Part shown: piece by piece, positions 1 through 13,200 of the stretch
Layout of the letters: each line of letters begins with the position of its first letter
How positions within the stretch are numbered: the stretch's first letter is position 1
Assembly: GCA_012295275.1 (NCBI GenBank)
Contig: CM022670.1
Coordinates: forward strand, 5,727,661 to 5,791,660
Direction: 5' to 3'
Source: Chrysomallon squamiferum
Lineage: Eukaryota > Mollusca > Gastropoda > Neomphalida > Peltospiridae
DNA length: 64,000 bases
Made by a program: the position numbers and the translations under genes
Notes under the pieces: model-generated
The model's input: only the letters and a program-made list of their open reading frames with translations
Told to the model about the DNA's origin: nothing
The model's database searches: none

Positions 1-3000
1 CTTTGGAAAATGTTGGAAATGTTTTTGCCACACTCGCCCCGACGGTGCGCACCTTTTGCACACGTCGAAATATTTTTCCCGACCATAGGGAATAGTGCCA
101 CACGGATTTTCAATTTCTGAAAATCGAATTTTTTCAAGTTTCGTTGAAAATGCTAGGGGTACCTTTTTCAAAGTGCAATAACTTTTTCTGAGCACGTGGG
201 AAAAATCGGGCGCACATACCCAAAAGTGGGGCAAGGGTTACCCGACACGGGTCAAAAGTGTCGCACGCCCCACCCAAGGGGAACAACTCGTTTCCGACAC
301 CTGCACAAAAAACGCACGTGTTTTTGAAAATTTGCTCGTTTTTTTTTTCAAACGCATTTTCAAAAGGTGCAGCACCTTTGCAAAATGTTGGAAACGTTTT
401 TCCCACACTCGCCCCGACGGCGCGCACCTTTTGCACACGTCGAAATATTTTTCCCGACCACACGGAATAGTGCCAAACGGATTTTCAATTTTTGAAAATC
501 GAATTTTTTCAAGTTTCGTTGAAAATGCTAGGGGTACCTTTTTCAAAGTGCAATAACTTTTTCTGAGCACGTGGGAAAAATCGGGCGCACATACCCAAAA
601 GTGGGGCAAGGGTTGCCCGACACGGGTCAAAAGTGCCGCACGCCCCACCCAAGGGGAACAACTCGTTTCCGACACGTGCACAAAAAACGCACATGTTTTT
701 GAAAATTTGCTGTTTTTTTTTTCAAACGCATTTTCAAAAGGTGCAGCACCTTTGGAAAATGTTGGAAACGTTTTTGCCACACTCGCCCCGACGGCGCGCA
801 CCTTTTGCACACGTCGAAATATTTTTCCCGACCATAGGGAATAGTGCCACACGGATTTTCAATTTTTGAAAATCGAATTTTTTCAAGTTTCGTTGAAAAT
901 GCTAGGGGTACCTTTTTCAAAGTGCAATAACTTTTTCTGAGCACGTGGGAAAAATCGGGCGCACATACCCAAAAGTGGGGCAAGGGTTGCCCGACACGGG
1001 TCAAAAGTGCCGCACGCCCCACCCAAGGGTAACAAATCGTTTCCGACACGTGCACAAAAAACGCACATGTTTTTGAAAATTTGCTCGTTTTTTTTTCAAA
1101 CGCATTTTCAAAAGGTGCAGCACCTTTGGAAAATGTTGGAAACGTTTTTTGCCCACACTCGCCCCGACGGCGCGCACCTTTTGCACACGTCGAAATATTT
1201 TTCCCGACCACCCGGAATATTGCCACACGGATTTTCAATTTTTGAAAATCGAATTTTTTCAAGTTTCGTTGAAAATGCTAGGGGTACCTTTTTCAAAGTG
1301 CAATAACTTTTTCTGAGCACGTGGGAAAAATCGGGCGCACATACCCAAAAGTGGGGCAAGGGTTGCCCGACACGGGTCAAAAGTGTCGCACGCCCCACCC
1401 AAGGGGAACAACTCGTTTCCGACACCTGCACAAAAAACGCACATGTTTTTGAAAATTTGCTCGTTTTTTTTTCAAACGCATTTTCAAAAGGTGCAGCACC
1501 TTTGGAAAATGTTGGAAACGTTTTCCCACACTCGCCCCGACGGTGCGCACCTTTTGCACACGTCGAAATATTTTTCCCGACCATAGGGAATAGTGCCACA
1601 CGGATTTTCAATTTTTGAAAATCGAATTTTTTCAAGTTTCGTTGAAAATGCTAGGGGTACCTTTTTCAAAGTGCAATAACTTTTTCTGAGCACGTGGGAA
1701 AAATCGGGCGCACATACCCAAAAGTGGGGCAAGGGTTGCCCGACACGGGTCAAAAGTGCCGCACGCCCCACCCAAGGGTAACAAATCGTTTCCGACACGT
1801 GCACAAAAAACGCACATGTTTTTGAAAATTTGCTCGTTTTTCTTTCAAACGCATTTTCAAAAGGTGCAGCACCTTTGGAAAATGTTGGAAACGTTTTTGC
1901 CACACTCGCCCCGACAGCGCGCATCTTTTGCACACGTCGAAATATTTTTCCCGACGACCCGGAATATTGCCACACGGATTTTCAATTTTTGAAAATCGAC
2001 TTTTTTCAAGTTTCGTTCAAAATACTAGGGGTACCTTTTTCAAAGTGCAATAACTTTTTCCGAGCACGTGGGAAAAATCGGGCGCACATACCCAAAAGTG
2101 GGGCAAGGGTTGCCCGACACGGGTCAAAAGTGCCGCACGCCCCACCCAAGGGGAACAACTCGTTTCCGACACGTGCACAAAAAACGCACATGTTTTTGAA
2201 AATTTGCTGTTTTTTCTTTCAAACGCATTTTCAAAAGGTGCAGCACCTTTGGAAAATGTTGGAAACGATTTTGCCACACTCGCCCCGACGGCGCGCACCT
2301 TTTGCACACGTCGAAATATTTTTCCCGACCACCACGGAATAGTGCCACACGGATTTTCAACTTTTGAAAATCGAATTTTTCAAGTTTCGTTGAAAATGCT
2401 AGGGGTACCTTTTTCAAAGTGCAATAACTTTTTCTGAGCACGTGGGAAAAATCGGGCGCACATACCCAAAAGTGGGGCAAGGGTTGCCCGACACGGGTCA
2501 AAAGTGCCGCACGCCCCACCCAAGGGGAACAACTCGTTTCCGACACGTGCACAAAAAACGCACATGTTTTTGAAAATTTGCTGTTTTTTCTTTCAAACGC
2601 ATTTTCAAAAGGTGCAGCACCTTTGGAAAATGTTGGAAACGTTTTTGCCACACTCGCCCCGACGGTGCGCACCTTTTGCACACGTCGAAATATTTTTCCC
2701 GACCATAGGGAATAGTGCCACACGGATTTTCAATTTTTGAAAATCGAATTTTTTCAAGTTTCGTTGAAAATGCTAGGGGTACCTTTTTCAAAGTGCAATA
2801 ACTTTTTCTGAGCACGTGGGAAAAATCGGGCGCACATACCCAAAAGTGGGGCAAGGGTTGCCCGACACGGGTCAAAAGTGCCGCACGCCCCACCCAAGGG
2901 GAACAACTCGTTTCCGACACGTGCACAAAAAACGCACATGTTTTTGAAAATTTGCTCATTTTTTTTCAAACACATTTTCAAAACGTGCAGCACCTTTGGA

Positions 3001-3036
3001 AAATGTTGGAAACGTTTTTGCCACACTCGCCCCGAC
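1..3036. repeat. Satellite array, about 374 bp unit, at least 8 units
   Basis: The landmark TTTGGAAAATGTTGGAAA recurs near 2, 377, 751, 1125, 1501, 1874, 2248, 2622 and 2995, so the period is 373-376 bp. Units are nearly identical and richer in G+C than the rest of the window. Each contains short inverted repeats (AAAGGTGC-A-GCACCTTT, and ATTTTCAA...TTGAAAAT) and a CACGTG hexamer. The array is open at the left edge. It stops inside the partial unit at about 3036, directly against DEG/ENaC exon 9 homology. Long open frames cross the units on both strands, but the unit is not a multiple of three and the peptides are the same sequence read in shifting frames, so I do not call genes here. I do not recognise the satellite family. 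Confidence 0.95.
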
Positions 3037-3830
3037 GAATTTTCTGAATCTGGAAATCTACTATAAAGATTTGGGAGTTGAAGAAACTGTGAAAACAGCT
3101 GCTTACTCCGCAGAGGGTCTTGTATGTGTGTGTTCATAATACAGCTTTATTATAACTTTGAGTGTGTGTTTTTCAAATACATTTAATAAAACAGTTTTAT
3201 TATAACTTTGATTTTGTATGAGTACACATACATTTAATAATACAGCTTTATTATAACTGTGAATTTGTGTGAGTATACAAACATTTCCTAATACAGTTTT
3301 ATTATAACTTAGGGTTTGTATGAGTACACAAACATTTAATAATACAGCTTCATTATAACATAGAGTTTGTGTGGAGTACATATACATTTAATAACAGGTG
3401 GTAATGTTTGTGTGGTATTGTTTGTGTTTCTTGTGATATTGTTTGTGAGTTTCAGATGATACTGTTTGTATTGTTTGTGATTCAGGTGATACAGGTGGCA
3501 GTATTGGTCTGTATCTGGGTGGAAGTATTCTCACATTGGTGGAACTCTTTGACATTATTACTGTTCTCTGCAGAACAAACAACCCTTAGGTAAACAAGAG
3601 AAAAATGTATCGATATCTTACTTTTGTGGGTTATATATACAACTATATATCTTCCTGGAAATGTTTATACAAATTTCAACGTGTCATTTATTCTTGAAAA
3701 AAAAACAACAACAGTGAGCCCAGAAAATTCTTTATACCTATCACTGAATGATTTAGTGTGTTTGTCTTCTAAACATTTTACAAAACTATTTGATTCTTAT
3801 AGATTCGTCTTCGCCTGAGAAGACGGTTAG
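3037..3830 (+). pseudogene. 3' end of a DEG/ENaC channel gene, truncated by the satellite
   Basis: Only the last exons of a plus-strand family member remain. 3037-3125 encodes the pre-TM2 segment (NLEIYYKDLGV...AYSAEGLV) and ends at a GTGTGT donor. 3486-3589 encodes TM2 with [20 protein letters not shown], including the G-x-S selectivity-filter pattern, and reaches an in-frame TAG just before a GTAAAC sequence. 3803-3830 resembles the tiny last exon of the intact paralogues (ending in GGTTAG) but appears out of phase. The first bases of the 3037 exon are missing and replaced by satellite, and nothing of exons 1-8 is in the window. It may be a dead fragment, or the end of a gene whose 5' part lies beyond the array to the left; the phase problem and early stop favour a pseudogene. 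Confidence 0.75.
3130..3395 (+). repeat. 51 bp tandem repeat beginning at the donor of the truncated DEG/ENaC exon 9
   Basis: The element ACAGCTTTATTATAACT recurs at 3141, 3191, 3242, 3293 and 3344, so the spacing is 50-51 bp. Units also carry GGTTTGTATGAGTACA-like text, which resembles the exon 9 end plus donor (GGTCTTGTATGTGTGTG at 3117-3133). The array therefore seems to have grown from the exon-intron junction. Confidence 0.8.
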
Positions 3831-4408
3831 AAGTTGAATCTGAAATCTTTTCTCTGAAGGTGGAATACAGAAATCACTCCAAGTGACTAACTAACAGATA
3901 TAATGAACATTCACTTCACGTCTCATAGTTTTGTAATACGTTTTCATTGCAATAAATAGCGTCAAACCTGTTTGTTTTTATATTTTTATAACAACTGTCC
4001 ATTTTTTTATATATTTATTTATTTATATATTTATTTGTTTGTTTGTTCATTTGTATATTCTTTTTATTTTATTAATCAACCCATTTAATTTGACTGCCCA
4101 ATTTATCATTATTAAAATATTTCTAGAAATGAATGCTTTGAAACTTGAGACAGTATAATAAAACAAATATATTTAAGTTAATTTTCTAATGAATTTATAA
4201 TGTTTTATAGAAGGAACTTCGTCTAGAATATTTTGATGTAAGTAGAGAGAAAAACGCGATCAAAAGAAAAGCCAGATAGAACATTTATTTCTAAAATACT
4301 AATTAAACATTCACCAAGTTTTGGAGATTTGAAGCCACGTGATAACAATGTCGTCTGTTTTTAATTCACTGCTCTTTCTGACTGTCACTTTTCTTTTCAG
4401 TGGAAGAT
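3831..4408. other. AT-rich spacer, no gene seen
   Basis: Spacer between the tail-to-tail DEG/ENaC fragment (plus) and the pseudogene (minus). It holds ATTT-rich runs near 4005-4060 and nothing coding that I recognise. Confidence 0.5.
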
Positions 4409-4655
4409 AAATCTGTGAAATACGTTAATATAAGTATAAAACTTAAACAAATCTGTGAAATATGTTAATGTAAGTATAAAACGTAAATAAATCTGTGAAA
4501 TACGTTAAGTATAAAAAATAAATAAATCTGTGAAATACGTTAATTAAGTATAAAACGTAAACAAATCTGTGAAATACGTTAACTTAAGTATAAAACTTAC
4601 ACAAAATTATGAAATACGTTAATGTAAGTATAAAACTTACATAAAATAATACGAC
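4409..4655. repeat. About 40 bp tandem repeat, six degenerate units
   Basis: The core AAATCTGTGAAATACGTTAA is followed by AGTATAAAACTTA-like text and repeats six times with 35-40 bp spacing. It sits where the TM2 exon of the adjacent minus-strand pseudogene would be expected. No TM2 exon is visible between it and 4708. Confidence 0.85.
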
Positions 4656-5734
4656 ATCAATATCACCTGTAATAACAGCATAAAATATTTACATAACAGT
4701 TACTTACCAAAGAGACCCTGTGCTGAATAAACGGGAGATTTCTTTGATTCGTGAACAGTCAGGTGTTTGAAGTAGATTTCCACTTTCACAAGGTTTTCAC
4801 TGAAAGTTTTATAACAGTCTATCAACATTATGGGAAAAAATAAATGATTTTCGTCAGTATATGCTTTAAAAAGAAGTGTTTGAATTATTATTTATGTTGA
4901 TAGACTTACAAAGAAGTTAATAAATATATAATCAAGCAAACAAACAAACAAACAAACTCACGTGTAAAATGACGGGGTCAGTGTGTACTAAGGTTGTTTG
5001 CCTATCTCAGTTGTAACAGACATCCCTTCTGAGAAGTCACCATACAGAGTGCTTACGTCTTCGCAGACAATTTGCACGGAGGTCGCCGTGTCAGACAGCA
5101 TATCAACTCCAGCGTCAGCTATGTCAAAACTGCTTTCATCTGACTTCATCTTTTGTCTGACAGCAGTAGCGACACGAGTGAAGTTGTCGATGAGGTTGTT
5201 GTTGCTGTAAAAACATTTGTTGCACTGTTGCATGCTGTCCACCACATACTCTGTTTCAAATTCGATCATTTAGTAAGCGAGAATGTCCCCAATGATGTAC
5301 AACTCCAAGTCGTCTGCCAAATCTTCTCCAGTCCAGTCTAACACTGAGATCTCCATTACGTCCAGGTTCAGCTCGATACAGTCTACAGTCTTAGACAGCC
5401 CCAGCACTGTTCTAGTGAACAGCGATGGAAGATAACTTACAGACTTACAATGTGATGGTCACTTACAGGAATTTATCTGACCAGTCCGAGAAAATAATTC
5501 TGAAATTTGAAACATTAAAAATTAATTTGAAATAATAAATACCAAATTTTAAACTGTGATTCCTTTGTTAAAAATAGTAGATGTATGCAAACAAACAAAA
5601 CTTAATTCTTGCATCATGTACACGGGTCAAAAAGGAATATCTAACAATCCAGTAGATTACTGATCACTTTGCCCAGAACAAAAAGAGTCTATTATAGATA
5701 TCAAATTGTGGGTAGTTTTAGACTTTAGTTTTAA

Positions 5735-5737
<3 letters not shown>

Positions 5738-5776
<39 letters not shown>
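5738..5776. repeat. (ATT)n microsatellite
   Basis: A run of ATT trinucleotides inside an intron of the copy 1 pseudogene. A similar (AAT)n tract lies at 7761-7801. Confidence 0.9.
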
Positions 5777-6258
5777 TTAATTTGCTTAATCCCCGTTTTG
5801 TCTAGTATTTGGAAATAAACTCTGAACCCTTCTCGTGTTTTCTGTACTTTACCGCACAATACTGCACGGATAATTTATATAGATCAAACGTTTATTTGAG
5901 GTTATATTTGTCTTCTTGTTGGTTTGTTTTGTTGTTGATTAATGGATTGGTTAGTTTATTCGATTAGTTGTTTGGTAGTTCATTGCTTATTTTACTCACT
6001 ACTGGAGTTAAACTAACACTTTTTTTTTTTTTATTGTCTAATTACTTATTGTTTAATAATATTAAATTTACCTTCATTTGGTTTCACACACTGCAAATTT
6101 TTCAACAAAAAGCAAATCGGTGAGTCATTTCCTGAAAACACAATTGAACTGCAGTATAAAATTACAGTAGGCCGCTTTGTTTACGAATATATGGTTCCGG
6201 TATGTCTTTGATCCAAATCCGCGCACAAGGACGGCCGACTAAACCTTTACGTCAAACA

Positions 6259-6472
6259 GCAATATATTACATAGTAACTTGATATTTATTTATTTTATAT
6301 TACATAGTAACTTGATATTTATTTATTTTATATTACATAGTAACTTGATATTTATTTATTTTATATTACATAGGAACTTGATATTTATTTATTTTATATT
6401 ACATAGTAACTTGATATTTAGTAACTTGATATTTATTTATTTTATATTACATAGTAACTTGATATTTATTCA
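6259..6472. repeat. 33 bp tandem repeat, about seven units
   Basis: The unit reads TATTACATAGTAACTTGATA followed by TTTATTTATTTTA, with one shortened unit near 6420. It lies in the intron between exons 6 and 7 of the copy 1 pseudogene. The 33 bp period keeps a frame open (YFILHSNLIFI repeated), but the composition is low complexity and no gene is supported. Confidence 0.9.
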
Positions 6473-7758
6473 TTTATTTATGGGGTTTTTTTGTTTTTGT
6501 TTTTCTTTCACTATTATTGTTTAATTAGTGTTGGATATACGATGATATTTACCAGGCATGTAAATGCTGACACAGCCACATTTTCGCTCGATGAATGACG
6601 TCAGACAGTTGAGATGACATTTCTGGTAAGTGTAGGGCTCATCTGAAGGGTAGTTCCAGTTCAGCGGTTCCGCAAGAACCGTAAGGGGGTGGAAGATCTG
6701 TTACCTAACATATGAAATAAATGAAAACTCTCTTCTAGTTCTAACAACAGAGACTGAAACAAATTACATAAAGCTATAAAAAAAATCTTTATTTAAAAAC
6801 ATTTTTTAATACTGATCGCTTTATGTTCACTTGATAAAACAATTCAAAACTTACTTCATTCTGCTGAAGACCAGTAGAAACAGTCTGACCAATGGTCACT
6901 CCAATTCCATGTTCATTTGCTAGAGCCTCGGTCTCGTTGTAGTCAGTAATAACAATGAAGGCGCCAGCTCGAGCCTGCGGATCGGCATGTAATCAAACTG
7001 CTCAACAAACAGATTCAGCTTCAAACCTATTTCTCTGTCTGAAGTCAAAAACTCTGATCACTGATATCTAAAACAAACATAGTCAGCTTCAAACCCATTT
7101 CTCTGTCCGGAAACAAAAACTCTGATTTCATCTGTTTAAATCAACTATCAGAGAAAATAAAACTTTTACATAAACGATACGAAATCGAGATAGAAAAGAG
7201 AGAGCAAAGATCAGAAAGCTAGAGAAATAAACACAGAGAGATGTACGCAGAGAGAAAGAAAATACAGATATGTATGAGTCACTGTGTATGTGACTCTCTG
7301 TCTGTGTGCGTTTGTATAATTATATGTATGTGCGTGTTTCTCTATGTTTGTAGGTTCGTAGGCAAAGAGACAAAGATACTAAAGTCTTACTTGCTTTGTC
7401 AGCAATCATATGTTCTGTGTCAACACTGAACTGGTAACAAATTCCCATGTTCATAAAAACCTCTGTGAAATTTTCTGGATCATATCGTTCACCTTTCCAT
7501 TTATTTACTTATATATATATATTATTTTATAGATTTTTATGACGTATAAATGCATACCTATGTATTAACATAGACTTTTGATGGGCAACTCCTCTGTAGA
7601 ATTTTGTGATATTCATGTCAGAGAGCACCTCGTGGTATTTGTCTTACTGTCACGTTATCATTATCTCCCTACAGACTTTGTAAGTAACGGTCAACGCCTT
7701 CGTACAGTGTGGGTGATATCCGAGGTCTGTTCTGTTCATAGAAAACTTTACTAGAGCT

Positions 7759-7801
<43 letters not shown>

Positions 7802-8327
7802 AAGATAAAGTAGTGGAATTCTTAGTATTAGTAGTGACATAAATAGTAGTAGCTACAATGTTTGTACCAATTTTCTAAAGAATATTTTTCTGAACATGTT
7901 CTGGTTATCTGTATCTTTGTTAACTGTTACTAATCATCATTTAAAATCACATTTCAAAACACATTCTGACACAGTAAGATGTAAATATCAAAATCTTTCT
8001 CACCTGAACATGTTCTGGTTACATATTGTTATTTTTGGAAATATCAGCTTGTCCTTGAACTTCATTTCTGTAGTAATGGCTGATAATACTTGACAGGAAG
8101 TAGACAACACGACCCTGAATATTCCACAACATCCACGACGTGGCCATCAGAATTGCAAGAATCCATACAAATCTGATATAATTTATATTCTTACTAATGT
8201 TAATAACTACTTTTTTCTATATATCCAACTTTCAAATTTTCCATCAGCAACTACTACTAGTGATACTTTAACTTCAACTTATCTTTCTTCCATTTCTACT
8301 ACTAATATTTTTTTTTCTATTACCACT

Positions 8328-8480
<153 letters not shown>

Positions 8481-8638
8481 AAGTCAAAACTTAAGTTAAA
8501 CGAGAAAAACATTAATTTTAACTATTTTGTTGTAATAAAAAGAGTTACCTACCTTCGAAATTTGGAACCGTTGTCTCCGATTACGTATTTGAATCCTGAA
8601 ATTCATATACTGTTTGCAGCAAACTCTATGTTTGTCAT

Positions 8639-10243
8639 ATTAATCTTTAGATTTCCGAGCCTTTGTTAAATTCTTGCTATTAAAACTGCATATCTGTATG
8701 TATAACGTCTAAATCATCACTTACATATTGTAACATATAAAACTCAATCACAGAACTGTTTAACATAAACTATACAGACACCGCATTACATTCGTAGTTC
8801 AGAATACGTATGAACTATGACGTTAAAGCTAAAACACTGTAACGTAGTCTGTAATGTCTGTACGCAGTTTAGAAACGTATAATTTATGCACATATTCTAG
8901 GTTACCTAATTCCAGTCAGATATATACCAAACACGGTTATGCTTGCATAGTGTGACATATACATTACAGACACATATCGCTAAACATTTAAATATTTATT
9001 TTGGATAATCAAAAAATGCAGTTCACATTTTTATTTGTTTTATAAAACTGAAGAGGATGAATATATAAAAAAAAAATCGTGTTAATTAATTTGATATTTA
9101 CTTGTCTTTCTTAGATATAGTAAAGGAGGCAATAGCAAATGAACAATATTGATATATCGTTCATGTTTTTCGTATAGATTTACTGACTGATCAATTGTTT
9201 TGAGAATACAGACTTCAATTACTAGCGCTGTATTGACCAGTTTACCGACTGATGTAAAGTAAGACAGCACAGAATTCATTATTTCCTGATTATTTGAAAT
9301 TGGATCTATTTCATTTTTAATTCAGTACGTTTGTTCTGGAACCGGATAATTTACCTTAAAGTTATCATCTTTACTTCCTTTCTTAAATGTCTTATCATTT
9401 CCAATTATCTCTCCGTTTCAGTATATATATGTTGCGTTATAAATGTTTGTCTATGTCTACCTGACTGCCTGTCCGTCTGTTCCTGTGTCTCTCTGTAGTT
9501 CTGTCTAATATTTTTGGTGGTGGTGGTGATGTTGGTACTGTTTTTGTGCTATTTGTAATAATATGACCACGTAAGCTGTTCTTATTGCTTTTTAATAATT
9601 TTTACAGTATGGGGTCTGTAGAGAAGTTTTTTTGTTTTTGTTTTTTTCTGTCAGGACATCTGACTTTTCACCATGGACTGTGACGATTGGTCAGTGCCCA
9701 GCCAAGCTATTTTTAATGCATGTGGTGAAATGGCAATATGGTTACTTGCATGATGCGACTTGCACAGGCCATGTTGTATACTTTCTCTTAATAATATAAC
9801 AATTAACTTCACCATCAGAAAGAAGTTAGAATTGGAAATAAGGCCTGGCCCCTAGGTAAAAGGTAGGATATATTAGAGGTAAACATATACTTGTGTATTT
9901 TATAGTTTATGATGTCTGTAGATATTTTAAATTAATGTTTTATTTGTTACAGACTTGTGACGTTCCTATGCCACCCAGGAGCCCGCAGCTTAAGGTACCC
10001 GACTACAAATGTAATTAAGTAAAGTGAGGTGAGTATAAAATTTTACTGAATAAAACTAAAAGTATTACAAACACCTCTTTTACAAAATGAGTTATAACAT
10101 TAACAGCGTTACAAATATTTTTAATACAACAGCGTTATATTTTACAAGTCATTAAAAATGAGTGAAACGAACTGTCTGTTATCAAAAAGAACACGATGAA
10201 TTACAGACGTTTGTCGTTTGTTTCAAACCGAAAATCTTTAAAT
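8639..10243. other. Spacer between pseudogene copy 1 and the copy 2 gene
   Basis: AT-rich DNA upstream of the pseudogene and downstream of copy 2. A slightly more GC-rich stretch at about 9650-9870 looks like an old insertion, but I see no termini. No coding exon is recognised. Confidence 0.5.
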
Positions 10244-13200
10244 TTACTGCATCATATCTTCAGTCTTCTTTTCTGACTCTGTAACAAAAATACCATGTTA
10301 CTTCTATTACATTATTTTTTTTTTCCTTGAAAAATTAATCACACCGAAATGGTCCAGGAATAGGTCCATGTTCGTAAATAAGTGATAAACTAACTAAAAT
10401 AACGGTTATAAAAAGAAAATAATAGTAAACAAGGGAAAAAGAAGAAAAAAGACGTCTATCAAAAGACCAATTAAAAAAAATCAAACCTAACAGCAAGCAG
10501 AAAACAAATTCAGCAACTTGTCTTAAACAAATGAATAAACTAAAATCACGTGCTCCTGCAAGATTAATAAAAATTCATAATCCTGCTGCAAGCAGGCAAC
10601 AAGTTCAGTAATAAATGTTTACTACAGTAAGATAAAATATTTTCATACAAATGTTCAACTCCATATAATAAAAACCAAACAAAAATACATATATTTAAGA
10701 CTACAGATCTGCATTGTTGGCAACAGTCAGGTCAAAAACCCTATCCAGACTGTGATCTGACTCGTTCAGCATAAAAACATTTAGTTGTCAGAACAGTTTG
10801 ACCTAAAGCGTCTGCTTTCAATCAGCTGGTTTTCATTACTGCATGTAATCTAATACCTGAGTATTTAATATATGTTAATGTTAATGACATTGTGTTTTTG
10901 TTATTATTGTATTAGAATTCATAACATACTGGGTCGTTCCATTACAAATCAGTTAAAAAAAAATAATAATAAAAAAAAAAAACCAAACGAATCCTTATCA
11001 AATTAGCTTTCCAGTGACACCAATTTCATCACAGTTGATTCACTGGTTACCAAGATATCAGAACCTAAACAAGGGCGGTCACGCCCATAAATCCAAACTT
11101 TTAAAATTTGGGCTAGTTCTGTCAATTCCAAACTACATACCAAATTTCAGCAAACTCGAAGAATGACACTACTAGAGTACTAACATTTAGTTCAGTGTTT
11201 TAATAAAAGTCTGCTTCAACATTTACCAGTTATATGTGTTTATCGTATTAGATGGATTCTAATACACGCAGAAAGAGAAAACTAGAGACAGAGAAATATG
11301 AATAGATATTCAAATAAAGAGATTCAACTAACCTGGACTTTTTTTCCTACTACGAAACAAAATGGCTAAAATATCAAATATTTCCACTAGTGTCAGAATA
11401 CTTCCACCCAGACACAAACCAATACTGCCACCTATATCACCTGTAAAAATAAATATCATCACCTGTATTACAAGTAATATAACAATACTTCCACCTATAT
11501 CATTGTAAATATAAATAGCATCACCTGTATTACATGTAATATAACAATATTGCCACCTATATCACCTGTAAATATAAATATCATCACCTGTATTAGAAGT
11601 AAAAATAATAATACTCTCTCTCTCTCTGTCTGTCTTTGACATACACATACACACACATATATACACGACTTGTTTATTTGTTATTCGCAATATATTAGTT
11701 TTTATATACATTATAATTATGTAATAATCGATATATGTTCTTTTATCTTTAAATATTTTTTTTACTACTTACACACAAGACCCTCAGGTGAGTACGCCGG
11801 AGATTTCTTAGATTCCAGTACACCCAGATTTTTAAAGTAGATTTCCAGTTTGAGAAGATTTTCACTGAAATATTTATCACGATCTAACTACATACATATA
11901 TAGATAAAAGCACACGAAAACGTGCAAGTATGTTTGTATGTAATTATGTATATATGTATGAATGTATGTATCTTTGATGTATGTATGTGCGTGTGTATGT
12001 ACATATGTAGGTAGGCAGGTATGTATGTATGTGTGTGTGTGTTATTTTACCTGTAAAATGTAGGAGTAGCTTCAGCATATTTATGTTTTCCTACTGCATG
12101 TACAAGTGCCATCTCCTTTTTGTATAGGTAATGCACCTTTATCGCCTTTTCTCTGACAGTTTTGCTAAATGTGTCCATGTCATACATCAGATACTGTAAG
12201 TCAGTGGTTAATGTCGACTCGTTCACTGTCATCTCGAATACAGTTTCCACAGAAATGTTTTGATATTCTAATAGCTCAAAAGCTGTTTTTGTAAAATTTA
12301 AGATGATGTTATGGTTAATATGGTAAGTATAAGTAGCAGCCTCGATGTTATTGGACTTAGATACCACCCATCTATCACTATTCTGATTTGACAAAACTGA
12401 GGCAGCCAGGTTGTGATCGATGTTCTGTAAGAAATCTTTAATTAACCAGAAAGGGTCTTGAGAAAGTGTTCTATGATAATAACGAAAAATCTGTTCAATT
12501 CTGTATAGACTGTGTGCAGCATTTGCCATTTCTTCATGAGATATAGCGACAGCTGTCAAGTTGTTACCTGAAACAAAAGTCTTAAGTATTTTCACTTTCT
12601 CAATGAAGTCGATTGTCGACGAATACAGACCGGTCCATCGTTTCTTCATTTCGTTCATCATTATTCCCAATTCTGCCAGATCGTCTGTGATGCTAGTGTT
12701 CATCCTGTTAAGTAAACCCCAGGCTTGAATCGCCACTGCTCTGTTTACAGTAGCCAGAGACACGGAGTGGTCATCTAAAGACAGGCTCTGTTTGAACGAG
12801 TCAGAGAACTGAACGAGGGACACGGAATACACGTAGTTAGTAGACTGACAGGGGGAGGGGCAGTTACATGTGTTGATTTGGTTTCTTCTGTAGAACAATT
12901 CTGAAAATATTTCATACTTGCTATTAACTGGAATTATTTATGATTTAATATATATTTATTACTCATTGTAAACATTTCCTTACACCCGAAAATATTTCAT
13001 ACTTACTAGTACTGGAATTATTTATATCTCAATATTAATTCTGGAAATATTTGAAACACACATTTTCTAGAATAAATGTAAATAATAATATATGATTAAA
13101 TAATATTTATATTTGTTATGTTCAATACAGTATCTAAAAACACTTATATCAGATTAATTCTGAAAAAGGTAAAATGAGTATCTCTCTCTTTCAGGTGTAA

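Noticed and set aside
1-3036. CRISPR-like repeated structure
   Set aside because: Units are contiguous 374 bp copies without unique spacers, in a eukaryotic context.
134-3066. Many overlapping open frames of 60-211 codons on both strands in the first 3 kb
   Set aside because: They are the 374 bp satellite read in successive frames; the same peptides recur and match no family.
10925-11200. Second copy of the TTAG-flanked transposon end
   Set aside because: GGGTCGTTCCATTACAAATC resembles the terminus at 14000, but the match is short and no partner end was found.
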